Shown here one piece after another: positions 44,497-54,311 of a DNA stretch of 64,000 nucleotides; within the stretch, counting starts at the first letter, position 1; each line of letters begins with the position of its first letter. The stretch spans positions 62,001-126,000 of the forward strand of contig NZ_CXOO01000026.1 of the NCBI RefSeq assembly GCF_001269385.1, read 5' to 3'. The DNA is from Limnohabitans sp. DM1. Its GTDB lineage: Bacteria > Pseudomonadota > Gammaproteobacteria > Burkholderiales > Burkholderiaceae_C. Position numbers and translations under genes: made by a program. The notes under the pieces are model-generated. The model was not told the DNA's origin. It ran no database searches and saw only the letters and a program-made list of their open reading frames with translations.

Positions 44497-45060
44497 ATGC
44501 AACGCTGCCCTTGGTGCGAAGGCTTTGAGCTTTACCGCCACTACCACGACACCGAATGGGGCGTGCCCCTGCGCGATGACCGGGCCTTGTTTGAGCTGAT
44601 CAACCTCGAAGGCGCACAGGCCGGGCTGTCCTGGTCCACGGTGCTGAAAAAGCGCGAGACCTATCGCACAGCCTTTGACCAGTTTGACCCGGAAAAAATC
44701 GCCCACTACGACGCACACAAAGTGGCCGAACTGCTGGCCAACCCCGGCATCGTGCGCAACCGCCTGAAGGTGGCCGCCACCATCAGCAACGCCCAGGCCT
44801 ATTTGGCGCTGCAAGCCAGCGGCCAAAGTTTCAGCCAATTTGTCTGGCAGTTTGTAGATGGCCAGCCCCTGCAACACCAGCGCCGCAGCCTGAGCGAAGT
44901 GCCCGCCCAGACCCCGCAATCGGACGCCATGAGCAAAGCCTTGCGCAAGGCAGGCTTCAAGTTTGTGGGCTCCACCATTTGCTATGCCTTCATGCAAGCA
45001 TCCGGCATGGTCAACGACCACCTGGTCAGCTGCCACCGGCATGCCCCGCTGAGCGCTTGA
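44497..45060 (+). CDS. tag: DNA-3-methyladenine glycosylase I
   Basis: A 188-residue glycosylase that removes 3-methyladenine from DNA. It starts MQRCPWCEGFELYRHYHDTEWG with zinc ligands Cys4 and His17, and ends VNDHLVSCHRHAP with the other ligands. GLSWSTVLKKRETYRTAF is the usual base-pocket region. ATG 44497 has GAGGAG upstream. It is divergent from the SMC operon; alkylation repair by AlkA and Ogt is encoded 42 kb away. Confidence 0.95.
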   Translation: MQRCPWCEGFELYRHYHDTEWGVPLRDDRALFELINLEGAQAGLSWSTVLKKRETYRTAFDQFDPEKIAHYDAHKVAELLANPGIVRNRLKVAATISNAQAYLALQASGQSFSQFVWQFVDGQPLQHQRRSLSEVPAQTPQSDAMSKALRKAGFKFVGSTICYAFMQASGMVNDHLVSCHRHAPLSA

Positions 45061-45126
45061 ATCTGGCCAGCCATCACCCGTACAAGCCATGCTGAACGCC
45101 AAAGCACGTTTGCAGGCCCACGCCCA

Positions 45127-46302
45127 TCATGATTTGCGCCAACGAACCCTGGCCCCATCCTGGAGTTCATTGCCAGGGTAACGCACCACCACCTCGCCCG
45201 GCACAAGCCCTTCGGTCACCTCAGCTTCCTGCAAATTCCGGTGATCCAGCGTGAGGGCGCGCTGGCGTGCCCGGCCATCTTGAATCACAAAAACACACCA
45301 GGCCTGTCCGCATCGAAACAAGGCGCTGGCAGGCACCTTGAGCACCTTGTCGGCCTGCCAGACCACAATGCGCGCCGTCAATCGAAAACCATCGCCCAAA
45401 GCTGGCGGCGGGTCATCCAAATCAACGATCACATTGACGCGCTTTTCCTCAATGCCCAAAGCCGACACCTTGGTGAAGGCATAGTTTTCCACCCGGCGAA
45501 CCCGGGCGTGCAGGACCTGCTGGCCACCCCAGCCTTCGATCAGCACCGGCATGCCGGGCGCGACTTTGACCGCTTCGGTCGACAGCAATTCGACCACGCC
45601 CTCCAGATGAGCCACATCGCCCAGGCTCATCAAGGGGGTGCCCATGGCCACCACCCGTTCGCTGGGGTCGATGATGCGCAGCACCCGCGAGGCCCTGGGA
45701 GCACGCACCTCCAGCCAACCCTGCGCGCCTGCCTGTGCAGCTCGGATGGCGTCCATGGCCGCTTGCGCAAGCTGGACATCGGCCGCTGCCGCACGGGCAC
45801 GAAACCGCGCCGCCTCCAGTGCCGAAGTGGCCGACCTCTCTTTTTGGGTGGCCTGCTCCAGGCCTTGCGGCGCAATGAAGCCCTGTGCCTGCAGCTGCTG
45901 CATACGCTGCAATTCACGCTGCGCCTGGCTCAGCTCATCGGCAGACTGGCGCACGCGCTGCTGCGCTTCACGCTGCAGGGCTTGTGCAGAGGCCACGCGT
46001 GCCGTCAACTCGATGCGCTCGCGCTCGGACAAAGGCAGGGGCGCAATGCGCGCAAGCAACTGTTGCTCATCCACCCAATCGCCATCGCGCAGTGCAATGC
46101 GCGCCAGGCGTCCTGACACAGGCGCAGACAGCAAGAACCGATCATGGCTGCGCGTCTCCCCCAGATCGTCCACCGTGACCTGCATGTGCCCAGTCTGCAC
46201 AGCCACGCCATCCACCGCCAAAGGCGCAGGCCAAAGCACCAACACCACCGCCGCCACGCTGACAGCACCGGCAAAGACCAAACCCATCCGCTTCCAGATC
46301 AT
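45127..46302 (-). CDS. HlyD-family periplasmic adaptor of an ABC exporter
   Basis: A 391-residue membrane-fusion protein: one N-terminal anchor helix (about 6-25), a lipoyl half-motif around SAPVSGRLARIALRDGDWVDE, a long alpha-hairpin (about 90-190, rich in Gln, Ala and Arg) and beta-barrel parts with GVVELLSTEAVKVAPGMPVLI. It should link the inner-membrane FtsX-type permease to an outer-membrane channel not encoded here. ATG 46302 follows a G-rich Shine-Dalgarno. It is the third gene of the exporter operon. Confidence 0.88.
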   Translation of the reverse strand: MIWKRMGLVFAGAVSVAAVVLVLWPAPLAVDGVAVQTGHMQVTVDDLGETRSHDRFLLSAPVSGRLARIALRDGDWVDEQQLLARIAPLPLSERERIELTARVASAQALQREAQQRVRQSADELSQAQRELQRMQQLQAQGFIAPQGLEQATQKERSATSALEAARFRARAAAADVQLAQAAMDAIRAAQAGAQGWLEVRAPRASRVLRIIDPSERVVAMGTPLMSLGDVAHLEGVVELLSTEAVKVAPGMPVLIEGWGGQQVLHARVRRVENYAFTKVSALGIEEKRVNVIVDLDDPPPALGDGFRLTARIVVWQADKVLKVPASALFRCGQAWCVFVIQDGRARQRALTLDHRNLQEAEVTEGLVPGEVVVRYPGNELQDGARVRWRKS

Positions 46303-46316
46303 GTTCACCCCCCTCT

Positions 46317-48683
46317 TCACTCTCTTGTCTTGAGGACCGCGATCAGGTCCAGTTGCCGAATGCGCCTGGCCACCAGCACACCCGATAAAGCCGACGCCAC
46401 CAGCGCCGCCAACACCGCATAGGCATAGGACCATGGCGTGAGCACCAAGGGCACCCGAAACATGTCCCGGTCAAACATCGGCACCAGCATCGCGCACAAA
46501 CCGTAGCCAATGGCCAAGCCTGCAGGAATGGCCAGCAGCAGCAACACCAGCTGTTCACCCAACAAGAGAAAAACCACCTCGCGCTGGGTGAAACCCAGCA
46601 CAGACAAACTGGCCAACTCGTTGCCCCGCTCAGACAGGGCAATGCGCGCGCTGTTGTAGACCATGCCTGCAATGATCACGCAGGCAAACACCAGCAAGAT
46701 GCTGCTGAAGAAAAAGAAGGCCCGCTCCATGGTCTGGCGCACACTTTGCTGGACCGCGTGCGCCACGGCAATGCCCGCCACCACAGGCATGCGCTTGAGG
46801 CGCTCATACACCTGCAGCGCCTTGTCGGCCTCAATGCGCAAAAAAGCTCCCGAGCTGGTGTTGTCTTCACCCAGCAAGCGCGCCAAAGCCCGTGCATCCA
46901 TATAGGCCCCCAGCCCCAGCATCTCGTCGACCACCGAGACCACCGGAATGTCAAGCACGGGCCTGCGCCCCTCCAGGGCCTCCAGGGTCAGCCGATCACC
47001 TGGCACAACACCCAGAATGTCGGCGAGCTTGGCCGACAGCACTAGGCCCTGCGGTGGCAGATCGACAGCATGCCCATCGGCACCCAGCAACTGGTGTTGC
47101 CCCTTGCCTTGCGTCAGCCCCATGACGTCAATGCATTTGCGCCGATGGCCATGCACCAGCCAGGCGGGCAGTGCACGAAAGGATTCCACCTGGATGACCC
47201 CATCCATCCCCCCCATCGCCATCAAGGCCCGAGGGCCCAGGGCCTCGTTGTAGGTCACCATCACGTCGTATCGCTGCACCTGGTTGAACTGCACCGACAA
47301 CATGTGATTGGGCGCATCCATGGCAAAACGCCCCATGAGAAGCAAGCCCATCGCGCACGCGATGCCCAACACAGACCCCAGGGCACGCCAGGGGCGCCGC
47401 ACCAGATTGCGCGCAATCATGCGCACCGAAGCGGGCAAGCCAAGGGCCCAGCGCTGCTGCAGCCAAGTGCCCGCCCGATACCTTGCAGGCGCTTGAGGCC
47501 GCATGGCCTCGGCCGGTGCCAACAAGATCGCCCTGCGCACAGACAGCCAGGCCCCCGCTCCCGCAGACAACAAGCTCACGCCCACACACAGCCCGATCAG
47601 CGCGGGATCGGCCACAAAGCGCAAGGACGGAAAGTGGAAAAAAGCGCGGTAAATGTCCACAAACTTCTGTCCCAACACCAGGCCCAGCGGCACGCCCAGA
47701 AACAAGCCAATCACCACGGTGACCAAAGCAAACTGGAAGTAATGCAGGCCCACGCGAAAGTCCGTGAAGCCAAAGGCCTTGAGCAAGCCAATCTGCGGGC
47801 GCTGTGTGGCCACCAGGCGCGACAGCACCACGTACAACAAAAAAGCCGAGACCGCCAGAAACAAGCTCGGCAAAGCCGTGGTCATGACACCCAGCTCACC
47901 CAATTCGTCGGTCAGAAAACGGTGCGACAGCTGGGTATCGCGGCCATGGGCATTCAGGCCACCATAACGCAGCAGCAAGCCGTCCAGCGCAGCCATCACC
48001 GCTTGCTCGCTCGCACCCCGCCACAAGGACAAACTCACATCATTGAAAGCCCCCTGCATGTCAAACGCCGGGGCCAGCGTCTCGTGTGCGATCCACATCA
48101 CCCCATAACGCCGGTTGTCGGGAAAAACCATCCCGTGGCCCACCTCATAAACAAACTCGGGCGACAAGGCAATGCCCACAATCACCAGCTCCTTTTTTCG
48201 GCCATGCAACAACACGCCCAGCTTGTCTGCCACTTGCAAGCCATTGGCCGTTGCAAACACCTCGCTGACCAGCACCTGATCCGAGGCCCCTGCATCCAGG
48301 TAACGACCACGCACCAACTGCAAATCATTGAGCAAAGGCCTGTGCGTGCTGGGCACCGAGACCAGCTTGGCAATAGCCGGCTCGGCCAGTCCTGGCACAT
48401 CCACCGTCACCTCGACCACCAGGCGCGTCTGCACCTGGGCCACCCCAGGCCATTGGCGCATCTGCTCGGCCAGCGAATCGGGGGCACGCCGCAGGTGGGC
48501 AAACACATCCGCAAAACGGTGCGTCTGGTAGTAATCGGTTTGCGCCAGCAACAGTGACTGGTAAGTGCCCCTGAGGGCCAGCAGCACCGAAATGCCACAG
48601 GCCACCACCAAAGCCGCTGCGACCAATTGCCCGCGCAAATGCCACAGGTCACGCCAGAGCATGCGGCCCAGCATGTTCACCAC
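46317..48683 (-). CDS. FtsX/MacB-type ABC exporter permease
   Basis: A 788-residue permease with two FtsX-like domains: an N-terminal helix, a large periplasmic domain, three helices at about 265-380, a second helix at about 420, another periplasmic domain and three C-terminal helices (about 660-785, with [22 protein letters not shown]). Such MacB/DevC-like permeases move lipids, peptides or antibiotics by mechanotransmission. GTG 48683 overlaps the ATPase stop and has GAGGAG five bases upstream; ATG 48674 is the alternative. Confidence 0.88.
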   Translation of the reverse strand: MVNMLGRMLWRDLWHLRGQLVAAALVVACGISVLLALRGTYQSLLLAQTDYYQTHRFADVFAHLRRAPDSLAEQMRQWPGVAQVQTRLVVEVTVDVPGLAEPAIAKLVSVPSTHRPLLNDLQLVRGRYLDAGASDQVLVSEVFATANGLQVADKLGVLLHGRKKELVIVGIALSPEFVYEVGHGMVFPDNRRYGVMWIAHETLAPAFDMQGAFNDVSLSLWRGASEQAVMAALDGLLLRYGGLNAHGRDTQLSHRFLTDELGELGVMTTALPSLFLAVSAFLLYVVLSRLVATQRPQIGLLKAFGFTDFRVGLHYFQFALVTVVIGLFLGVPLGLVLGQKFVDIYRAFFHFPSLRFVADPALIGLCVGVSLLSAGAGAWLSVRRAILLAPAEAMRPQAPARYRAGTWLQQRWALGLPASVRMIARNLVRRPWRALGSVLGIACAMGLLLMGRFAMDAPNHMLSVQFNQVQRYDVMVTYNEALGPRALMAMGGMDGVIQVESFRALPAWLVHGHRRKCIDVMGLTQGKGQHQLLGADGHAVDLPPQGLVLSAKLADILGVVPGDRLTLEALEGRRPVLDIPVVSVVDEMLGLGAYMDARALARLLGEDNTSSGAFLRIEADKALQVYERLKRMPVVAGIAVAHAVQQSVRQTMERAFFFFSSILLVFACVIIAGMVYNSARIALSERGNELASLSVLGFTQREVVFLLLGEQLVLLLLAIPAGLAIGYGLCAMLVPMFDRDMFRVPLVLTPWSYAYAVLAALVASALSGVLVARRIRQLDLIAVLKTRE

Positions 48684-49402
48684 GAAATCTCCTCGGGCGA
48701 CGCCTTGGTGGCATTGCGCTGAACCTCGACAATGCGGCCACTGCTGATGCGGATCACCCGGTCTGCCATGGCCGCAATGGCCGCGTTGTGCGTGATCACC
48801 ACCGTGATCGTGCCCAGCGTTTGATTGACGTGCTGCAGGACCGAGAGCACCAGCTTGCCCGTGGGGTAGTCCAGTGCCCCCGTGGGCTCGTCACACAGCA
48901 GCACATCCGGGCGCTTGACAATGGCGCGGGCAATGGCCACCCGCTGCTGCTCGCCACCGGACAATTGCGACGGGAAATGATTGCGCCGCTCCACCATGCC
49001 CACCAGGCCCAAGGCCTCGTCAGGGTCCATGGGACTGGCGGCGATTTCGGTCACCAAGGCCACATTTTCAAAAGCGGTCAGGCTCGGGATCAGGTTGTAA
49101 AACTGGAAAACAAATCCCACATGCTCGCGCCGAAACTGCGTCAGATCGGCCACCGTGGCCGAAGTCAATTCATGGTCGCGGTAGCGCACCCGCCCCGATG
49201 TGGGCCGATCCAGCCCACCCAGAATATTCAGCAGCGTGGACTTGCCACTGCCCGATGCCCCCAGCAACACCACAAACTCACCTGGCTGCAAATCCAGATC
49301 CACATCGCGCAGCGCATGGATCTCGTTGTCACCCATGCGGTACACCTTGGAAATGTGATCCAGGTGAAACACCGCCTGCTGCACCTTGGCAACATCAACC
49401 AT
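48677..49402 (-). CDS. ABC exporter ATP-binding protein (MacB/LolD/DevA type)
   Basis: A 241-residue ATPase with Walker [11 protein letters not shown]-loop [18 protein letters not shown], signature [15 protein letters not shown] and Walker [13 protein letters not shown]. It energises the FtsX-type permease that follows. ATG 49402 gives [14 protein letters not shown]; the longer frame would translate a 12-bp repeat tract and is rejected. First gene of the ATPase, permease, adaptor operon, divergent from the secreted protein at 49655. Confidence 0.92.
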   Translation of the reverse strand: MVDVAKVQQAVFHLDHISKVYRMGDNEIHALRDVDLDLQPGEFVVLLGASGSGKSTLLNILGGLDRPTSGRVRYRDHELTSATVADLTQFRREHVGFVFQFYNLIPSLTAFENVALVTEIAASPMDPDEALGLVGMVERRNHFPSQLSGGEQQRVAIARAIVKRPDVLLCDEPTGALDYPTGKLVLSVLQHVNQTLGTITVVITHNAAIAAMADRVIRISSGRIVEVQRNATKASPEEISW

Positions 49403-49457
49403 GCTGTGGGCTTGACCCGATATAGCGCTCAATGGTGCATCTTCCGTGTTGCAATGG

Positions 49458-49493
49458 GTCACGTCTTTTGTCACGTCTTTTGTCACGTCTTTT
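49458..49493. repeat. Three tandem copies of a 12-bp motif in a divergent promoter
   Basis: GTCACGTCTTTT is repeated three times without spacing, followed by TTTGGGG. It sits 56 bases upstream of the exporter ATPase start and 162 bases upstream of the Kazal protein gene. A period of 12 bases is close to one helical turn, as expected for cooperative binding of a regulator. Confidence 0.75.
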
Positions 49494-49654
49494 TTTGGGG
49501 GGCACGCCTGCCAGACGCTTTCCATCAAGACAATGCTGCAACAGGCCCCATTCGGTGTCGGTCAACTGCTTCACATTGGCAAAAAATCTCATCAGCTCAA
49601 AGCGGCTACCATGCACCCCCTTGCATGGATGACCTAACGCCATCACACAGCACC

Positions 49655-50230
49655 ATGAAAAAACTTATGTCCCACAAAGCGCTCTGCGCCAGCCTTATCG
49701 CCCTCATGGGCCTGCTCAACTGCGGCACATCCTTTGCACAAATCTGCACCCGCGAATACGCCCCCGTGTGCGGTCATGTTGCTGGTGACCCCGCCCCTCG
49801 CACATTTGCCAACCGCTGCATGTTGGACGCAGCCAAAGCCACCGTGGTGTCTCAAGGCGAATGCACAACCCAGCCCACGCCCATGGTCGGCTCTGACGTG
49901 GACGCCCACGGCTGCAAAGGCTCTGCTGGCTTTCAATGGAACAAAGAACTGAACCAATGCGTACGCCCCTGGATGAGCAGTGCCATCACGCTGGAGGTGG
50001 CTCCCCACCGCCGCACCTGCACCGGCTTGATCGAGATGCAATGCCTCATGGTGCGCGAACGCGTGCCCGGCCAGCCAACACCAAAATGGGAACCCCTGTT
50101 TGGCAACATCGCAGGGTTCACACACGTACCCGGCCATCGCTACACATTGCGCGTGCGCAAAGACCACATTGAGAACCCGCCCGCCGATGCGTCCAACACC
50201 AGCTACACACTACTGAAGGTTTTGCCATGA
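49655..50230 (+). CDS. Secreted Kazal-like and DUF4377 protein
   Basis: A 191-residue exported protein. The signal peptide MKKLMSHKALCASLIALMG ends near SFAQ. A Kazal-type inhibitor-like segment follows: Cys31 TREYAPVCG with further Cys at NRCML and GEC. Then comes GCKGSAGFQWNKELNQCV, a short Cys pair motif. The C-terminal part (about 120-191) matches DUF4377: CTGLIEMQCLMVRE, a Trp before LFGNIAGFTHVPGHRYTL and ENPPADASNTSYTLLKVL. A protease inhibitor or heat-shock-like envelope role is possible but unproven. Its stop overlaps the next gene by ATGA. Confidence 0.75.
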   Translation: MKKLMSHKALCASLIALMGLLNCGTSFAQICTREYAPVCGHVAGDPAPRTFANRCMLDAAKATVVSQGECTTQPTPMVGSDVDAHGCKGSAGFQWNKELNQCVRPWMSSAITLEVAPHRRTCTGLIEMQCLMVRERVPGQPTPKWEPLFGNIAGFTHVPGHRYTLRVRKDHIENPPADASNTSYTLLKVLP

Positions 50231-50706
50231 CCCTGCGCACCCCCCTGTGGCTGCTGATCGGCATCTGCTTGGGCGCAGCTTGTGCCACGCTGTATTTTTC
50301 ATGGGCCAAAGAATTCATCGCCGTTGACCGCTGCCTGGACGCTGGCGGCAGCTACGAAGAACGCTGGCAAACCTGCAACCTCCACCAAAGCGAAGAGTCC
50401 GCTGAAAAATTCTCGGTCTACACAGGTACGCTTGATGGCCAACAAGTGCATCTGCAAATCCGGGACGATTTCCAGACCTACCGAATGATCCAGGACGGTC
50501 TGCGCATGGAGGGCGACGTCAACACCGAAAAGGGCTTTGAGCAAGACCACAACGCCGTGGTCTACGTCCTCGACTGGAAAAGAGATGAGCCACGGCAAAC
50601 CCGTTTATTGCTTGACCAACAGGGGGGCGTTGCCCAACTGCGGCTGATCGGAGCCGACCTGAAACTTCAAAAAGATGTGGCACTGCGCGCGGAGGCCACC
50701 TATTGA
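50227..50706 (+). CDS. Hypothetical membrane-anchored protein
   Basis: A 159-residue protein with one N-terminal hydrophobic helix (LRTPLWLLIGICLGAACATL) and a charged, probably periplasmic remainder containing a Cys pair (DRCLDAGGSYEERWQTC). I do not recognise a family. Because it is translationally coupled to the Kazal/DUF4377 gene, the two probably act in the same compartment. Its TGA stop is part of a repeat end (TGATTCGGCCCTGTGAAG). Confidence 0.65.
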   Translation: MTLRTPLWLLIGICLGAACATLYFSWAKEFIAVDRCLDAGGSYEERWQTCNLHQSEESAEKFSVYTGTLDGQQVHLQIRDDFQTYRMIQDGLRMEGDVNTEKGFEQDHNAVVYVLDWKRDEPRQTRLLLDQQGGVAQLRLIGADLKLQKDVALRAEATY

Positions 50707-50819
50707 TTCGGCCCTGTGAAGTTTTCAATGCGAAAAACTGTTGTAGGTCGGCGGTCGAAAACCCCGACATGGGCCTGTGCCGAAACCCATAACGTCGGAC
50801 TCTGCGAGTACCGACCTAC
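50704..50819. repeat. Family A element (50743-50819) preceded by a family B end (50704-50721)
   Basis: TGATTCGGCCCTGTGAAG is nearly the terminal repeat of the MITE at 51395. Then, after 21 bases, comes a complete family A unit from GTAGGTCGGCGGTCG to GTACCGACCTAC. The same pairing of a B end before an A unit occurs at 7078-7185. Confidence 0.8.
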
Positions 50820-50893
50820 GAGATGACCTTTCTCACGCATTTCAAACTTCAGCGTGCCAGGTCAATAGGCGCGCTGAATCGAGACGCCACCGC

Positions 50894-51287
50894 TCACCCT
50901 TGATGCGCCCTGTACTCCTGTGTCAAGCCACCATAGCCCCAAGCCCCCGCCCGCACATCGTGCACATGGATGTAGCTTTCGTGGTGAAGGTTGGGCATCA
51001 AGGCTGAAAAACCGTCAAACACCGCCCGGATGTAGGCCGATTTTTCGGCACGCCTGTTGGTCTCGTCGGTGATCTTGATCTCGACATAGGCGCTGGAGCG
51101 CCCTTGATCGGCCAATGTGCGACCGCCCACTACCCAATGCTCGGGTTCGACATAACGCACAGCTATGGAGATGAGTTCGGGTTTTTTTGTGCAGCATCCG
51201 GGCTGTCAAATCAGTCAGCAATGTGGCCACCTCACGGGTGGTTTGCGCATGGGCTGAGCCGCTGAGCAAGACATTCAAAATAGGCAT
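50894..51287 (-). pseudogene. Tautomerase-family gene with a frameshift in an A7 tract
   Basis: The first part reads MPILNVLLSGSAHAQTTREV, with Pro1 after Met removal as in 4-oxalocrotonate tautomerases, up to TARMLHKK. The second part, in another frame, reads PELISIAVRYVEPEHWVVGG and runs to EYRAHQG. The frames meet at a run of seven A on the coding strand (T7 at 51182-51188); one base fewer restores a single protein of about 130 residues. This is a real frameshift, a sequencing slip, or a slippery site. The next gene, a LysR, is damaged as well. Confidence 0.78.
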
Positions 51288-51394
51288 GTTTTTTTCTCCT
51301 GTGAATGAAGGTTGCAACTTTATGCACACAAGCAAACCTTGGAAACAGCAAAAAAAGCAAATCGGTTAACCGTTAATTGCAAAACGAACCTATA

Positions 51395-51562
51395 GATTCG
51401 GCCCGATGAAGTCGGAGCTGCGTGTTGCCAGTTGGGAGGATTTTGTGGGAGCTTGCCAGCCAAGCGAAAAGCCTGTGGTCCACAAGCGTCTGATCGCCAG
51501 CAGGGCTTGCGCCCATGAGGTGCAAGGTTAAAGCCACCCTGCAAACTTCACAGGGCCGGATC
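51395..51562. mobile_element. MITE-like element (family B), 168 bp
   Basis: Starts GATTCGGCCCGATGAAG and ends CTTCACAGGGCCGGATC, which gives imperfect 17-bp terminal inverted repeats. The interior has no reading frame of note. A second, diverged copy is at 56864. It lies between the frameshifted tautomerase gene and the shortened LysR gene. The 51288-51394 part before it shows no gene. Confidence 0.7.
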
Positions 51563-51576
51563 AATAGAATGACCCC

Positions 51577-52284
51577 ATGCCTTTTCACCTGGACGACCTT
51601 GCACTTTTTGCCCGCATTGCGGCACTGGGCTCACTGTCAGCGGCCGCCCGCGAACGCGACATCCCGGTCAGCCAAGTCACACGCTCACTGACGCGGCTGG
51701 AAACCGCCTGCGGCGCACGCCTGATGCACCGCAGCACCCACGGCCTGAGCCTGACGGACGAAGGCGACACGCTGCTCGCTCATGGGCAGCACATGCTCAA
51801 TACAGCCGATGTGCTCGGGGCAGAACTGCAAATGCGCAAAGGCCAGCCCAGCGGCTGGGTGCGTGTGGGTGTGAGCGCCTCGGTGGCTGAGGCCGTGATC
51901 GCCCCCAGCCTGCCCGGCCTGTATGGGCTTTACCCGCAACTGCACATCGACATCGTGGTGGACGACCGCCTGGCCGACATGGCCCGCGACGGCATAGACA
52001 TCGCCATCCGCACGGGCGACGTGCACAGCGACAACCTGGTGGCCCGCACCATGGGCTACGCCAGCCGCACCCTGTATGCCAGCCCCGCCTATCTGGCCCA
52101 GCACGGCACACCCCAGACACCCGACGAACTGGCCCGCCACCACCTGATCGGCGAACTGGTGCCCCTGCTGCAGGGCAGCTTTGAAGTGCGCGACATCCCC
52201 GTCTATGCCGTGATGCTGCCCGAGCGGCACCGGCTGCCCAAGATCAGGGCTTGTGCGGACTACTGGGCGGGGTGTTTGGGGTAA
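51577..52284 (+). pseudogene. LysR-family regulator with an internal in-frame deletion
   Basis: The HTH part is normal (MPFHLDDLALFARIAALGSL, then SAAARERDIPVSQVTRSL) and the effector domain starts well. But after DELARHHLIGELVPLLQGSF the text jumps to PVYAVMLPERHRLPKIRACA, the usual C-terminal end. The protein is 235 residues where about 300 are normal, so about 60-70 residues of the effector domain are missing. DNA binding could survive; effector sensing probably not. It starts 15 bases after a MITE-like element. It would naturally pair with the divergent, frameshifted tautomerase gene. Confidence 0.72.
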
Positions 52285-52388
52285 GCACGGACTGATGACC
52301 ACAGTCCAGCCAGTTAAGCCCATTGAGCGGCAGACCACGGGCGCACCATCACCAATCGGTGACAATCGACACCCTGCCTGCGATCACC

Positions 52389-53651
52389 ATGAAAACCAAG
52401 ACCTCCTCCCTCCTTCCTGTCCTCTTCGCCATCGCTGCTGGCGCTTTGATCCCCCACCCAGCCACCTTCGCTGCCCCCCACAAAGCTGCCAAGCCTGCGG
52501 CCCATCAAAAGGCCGCCTCCAACAAAAAGGCCGCTGCCGCCGCTAACGCCCTGCCACCCCTGGCGGCTGAAACCGCTTTGGCGGCCAATGCCCCTGCGCT
52601 GCCCGCCAAAGCCTGGCTGCTGATGGACTTCGACTCCGGCCAGGTGCTCGCCTCGGCCAACGCCGACGAAGCCCTGCCGCCCGCGTCGCTCACCAAAATG
52701 ATGACCAGCTACCTGATCGAGCAAGCGCTGCGCTCGGGCAAGCTCAAGCCCACCGACCTGGTCTCGGTCAGTGAGAACGCTTGGTGCCGGGGCACCAGCG
52801 CCGAGTCGTGCATGTACCTGCCACTGAACAGCCAGGCCACCGTCATCGACATCCTGCGCGGCATCATCATTCAGTCGGGCAACGACGCCTCCAAGGCGAT
52901 TGCCGAGCACATGGCCGGCTCCGAAGCGGGCTTTGCCAAGCTGATGAACGCCGAGGCCCGTCGCTTGGGCATGACGCACACGAACTTCGTGAATCCCACG
53001 GGCCTGCCGGACCCGGCGCACAAATCGTCTGCGCGAGATCTGGCCATCCTGGCACGCGCCATCATCCGCGACGGCGCTGAGTACTACCCCCTCTACGCGG
53101 AACGCGAGTTCAAGTACAACGGCATCAAGCAAGGCAACCGCAACGCCCTGCTCTACACCGACCCCAGCGTGGACGGCCTGAAAACTGGCCACACCGCTGA
53201 AGCGGGCTACTGCCTGGTCACCTCGTCCAAGCGCAACGACATGCGCCTGATCTCGGTCATCCTCAACACCAACAGCCCTCAAGCACGGGCTGACCAATCG
53301 CGCACCCTGCTCGGCTGGGGGTTTAGCAGCTTCGAAAAAGCCACCCCTGTTCAGCCAGGCGCCGTGGTCAGCACGGTCAAAGTCAGCTTCGGCAAGGCCG
53401 ACACCGTGGCTGTAGGCCTGGGCACGCCGTGGCTCTTGACCGTGCCACGCGGCACCCAAGTGCAGACCGCCGTGGAACTCAAGCCCGGCCTGGAAGCCCC
53501 CGTGGCCAAAGGCACAGTGATCGGCAAAGTGATCGCCACATCCAACGGCAACCCCGTGGGCGAAGCCCCACTGGTGGCGCAAGCCGAGGTGGAACGCTCG
53601 GGCTTTCTGCTGCGCGGCTGGCAGCATGTGATGAAGTGGGTCGGCCGATAA
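52389..53651 (+). CDS. dacC: D-alanyl-D-alanine carboxypeptidase (PBP5/6 type)
   Basis: A 420-residue class C penicillin-binding protein that trims the terminal D-Ala of peptidoglycan stem peptides. A signal peptide (about 1-29) is followed by an Ala/Lys-rich linker. The catalytic triad motifs are Ser100-Leu-Thr-Lys103, Ser163-Gly-Asn165 and Lys265-Thr-Gly. A C-terminal domain ends with WQHVMKWVGR, which fits an amphipathic membrane anchor. ATG 52389 is chosen for the signal peptide. A good terminator follows. Confidence 0.93.
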   Translation: MKTKTSSLLPVLFAIAAGALIPHPATFAAPHKAAKPAAHQKAASNKKAAAAANALPPLAAETALAANAPALPAKAWLLMDFDSGQVLASANADEALPPASLTKMMTSYLIEQALRSGKLKPTDLVSVSENAWCRGTSAESCMYLPLNSQATVIDILRGIIIQSGNDASKAIAEHMAGSEAGFAKLMNAEARRLGMTHTNFVNPTGLPDPAHKSSARDLAILARAIIRDGAEYYPLYAEREFKYNGIKQGNRNALLYTDPSVDGLKTGHTAEAGYCLVTSSKRNDMRLISVILNTNSPQARADQSRTLLGWGFSSFEKATPVQPGAVVSTVKVSFGKADTVAVGLGTPWLLTVPRGTQVQTAVELKPGLEAPVAKGTVIGKVIATSNGNPVGEAPLVAQAEVERSGFLLRGWQHVMKWVGR

Positions 53652-53681
53652 ACAGGCTTGAGCCGCAACAAGACCAACGCC

Positions 53682-53705
53682 AAGGCACCTTAGGGTGCCT
53701 TTTTC
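53682..53705 (+). terminator. Rho-independent terminator after dacC
   Basis: AGGCACC, the loop TTAG and GGTGCCT, followed by TTTTT. Confidence 0.88.
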
Positions 53706-53745
53706 ACGGGCTGACGCCGCCACTCAGCCCCTAAAATGCAAACTT

Positions 53746-54311
53746 ATGTTCGAACAAACCTTTTAAGATATCGTTGACATCTTGCACAAAGACGCGGGGT
53801 GCACCAGCGAGCTGGACTACACCGAGCAATCCTCCTGGCTGCTGTTTTTAAAGTACCTCGACGCCCTCGAAGCCGACACAGCCACCGAGGCGGTGCTGGA
53901 GGGGCGTGACTACCAGTTCATCTTGAGCGATCCCTACCGCTGGGCCGCATGGGCTGCACCCAAAGGAGCAGACGGCAAGATGGACCACAACGCCGCCATG
54001 ACGGGCGACGACCTCAAAGGCTTTGTCAACGGCCAACTGTTCCCCTATCTGGCAGGCTTCAAGCATCGCGCCAGCGGGCCGCAGACCACCGAATACAAAA
54101 TCGGTGAAGTCTTTGGCGAGATCACCCACAAAATCCAAAGCGGCTACGACCTGCGCGACGTGATCGACCGCATCGACGAACTGCGCTTTCGCAGTCAAGC
54201 GCAAAAGCACGAGCTGTCGCACCTGTACGAAGCCAAGATCAAAAACATGGGCAACGCCGGGCGCAATGGCGGCGAATACTTCACACCGCGCCCGCTGATC
54301 CGCGCTGGCAG
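53746..54311 (+). pseudogene. hsdM: Type I restriction methylase hsdM remnant (N-terminal third)
   Basis: ATG 53746 opens MFEQTF and meets a TAA as codon 7, where the family has Lys. The frame then continues DIVDILHKDAGCTSELDYTE, then SSWLLFLKYLDALEAD, and reaches NGGEYFTPRPLIRA, all standard HsdM N-domain wording. After about 190 residues the similarity stops, where the SAM-binding domain should follow. No hsdS or hsdR is nearby. This is a relic of a lost restriction system. Confidence 0.85.

Noticed and set aside
49403..49528. Longer ABC ATPase with a [10 protein letters not shown] stretch
   Set aside because: These residues come from the 12-bp DNA repeat in the promoter; the normal ATPase start is ATG 49402.
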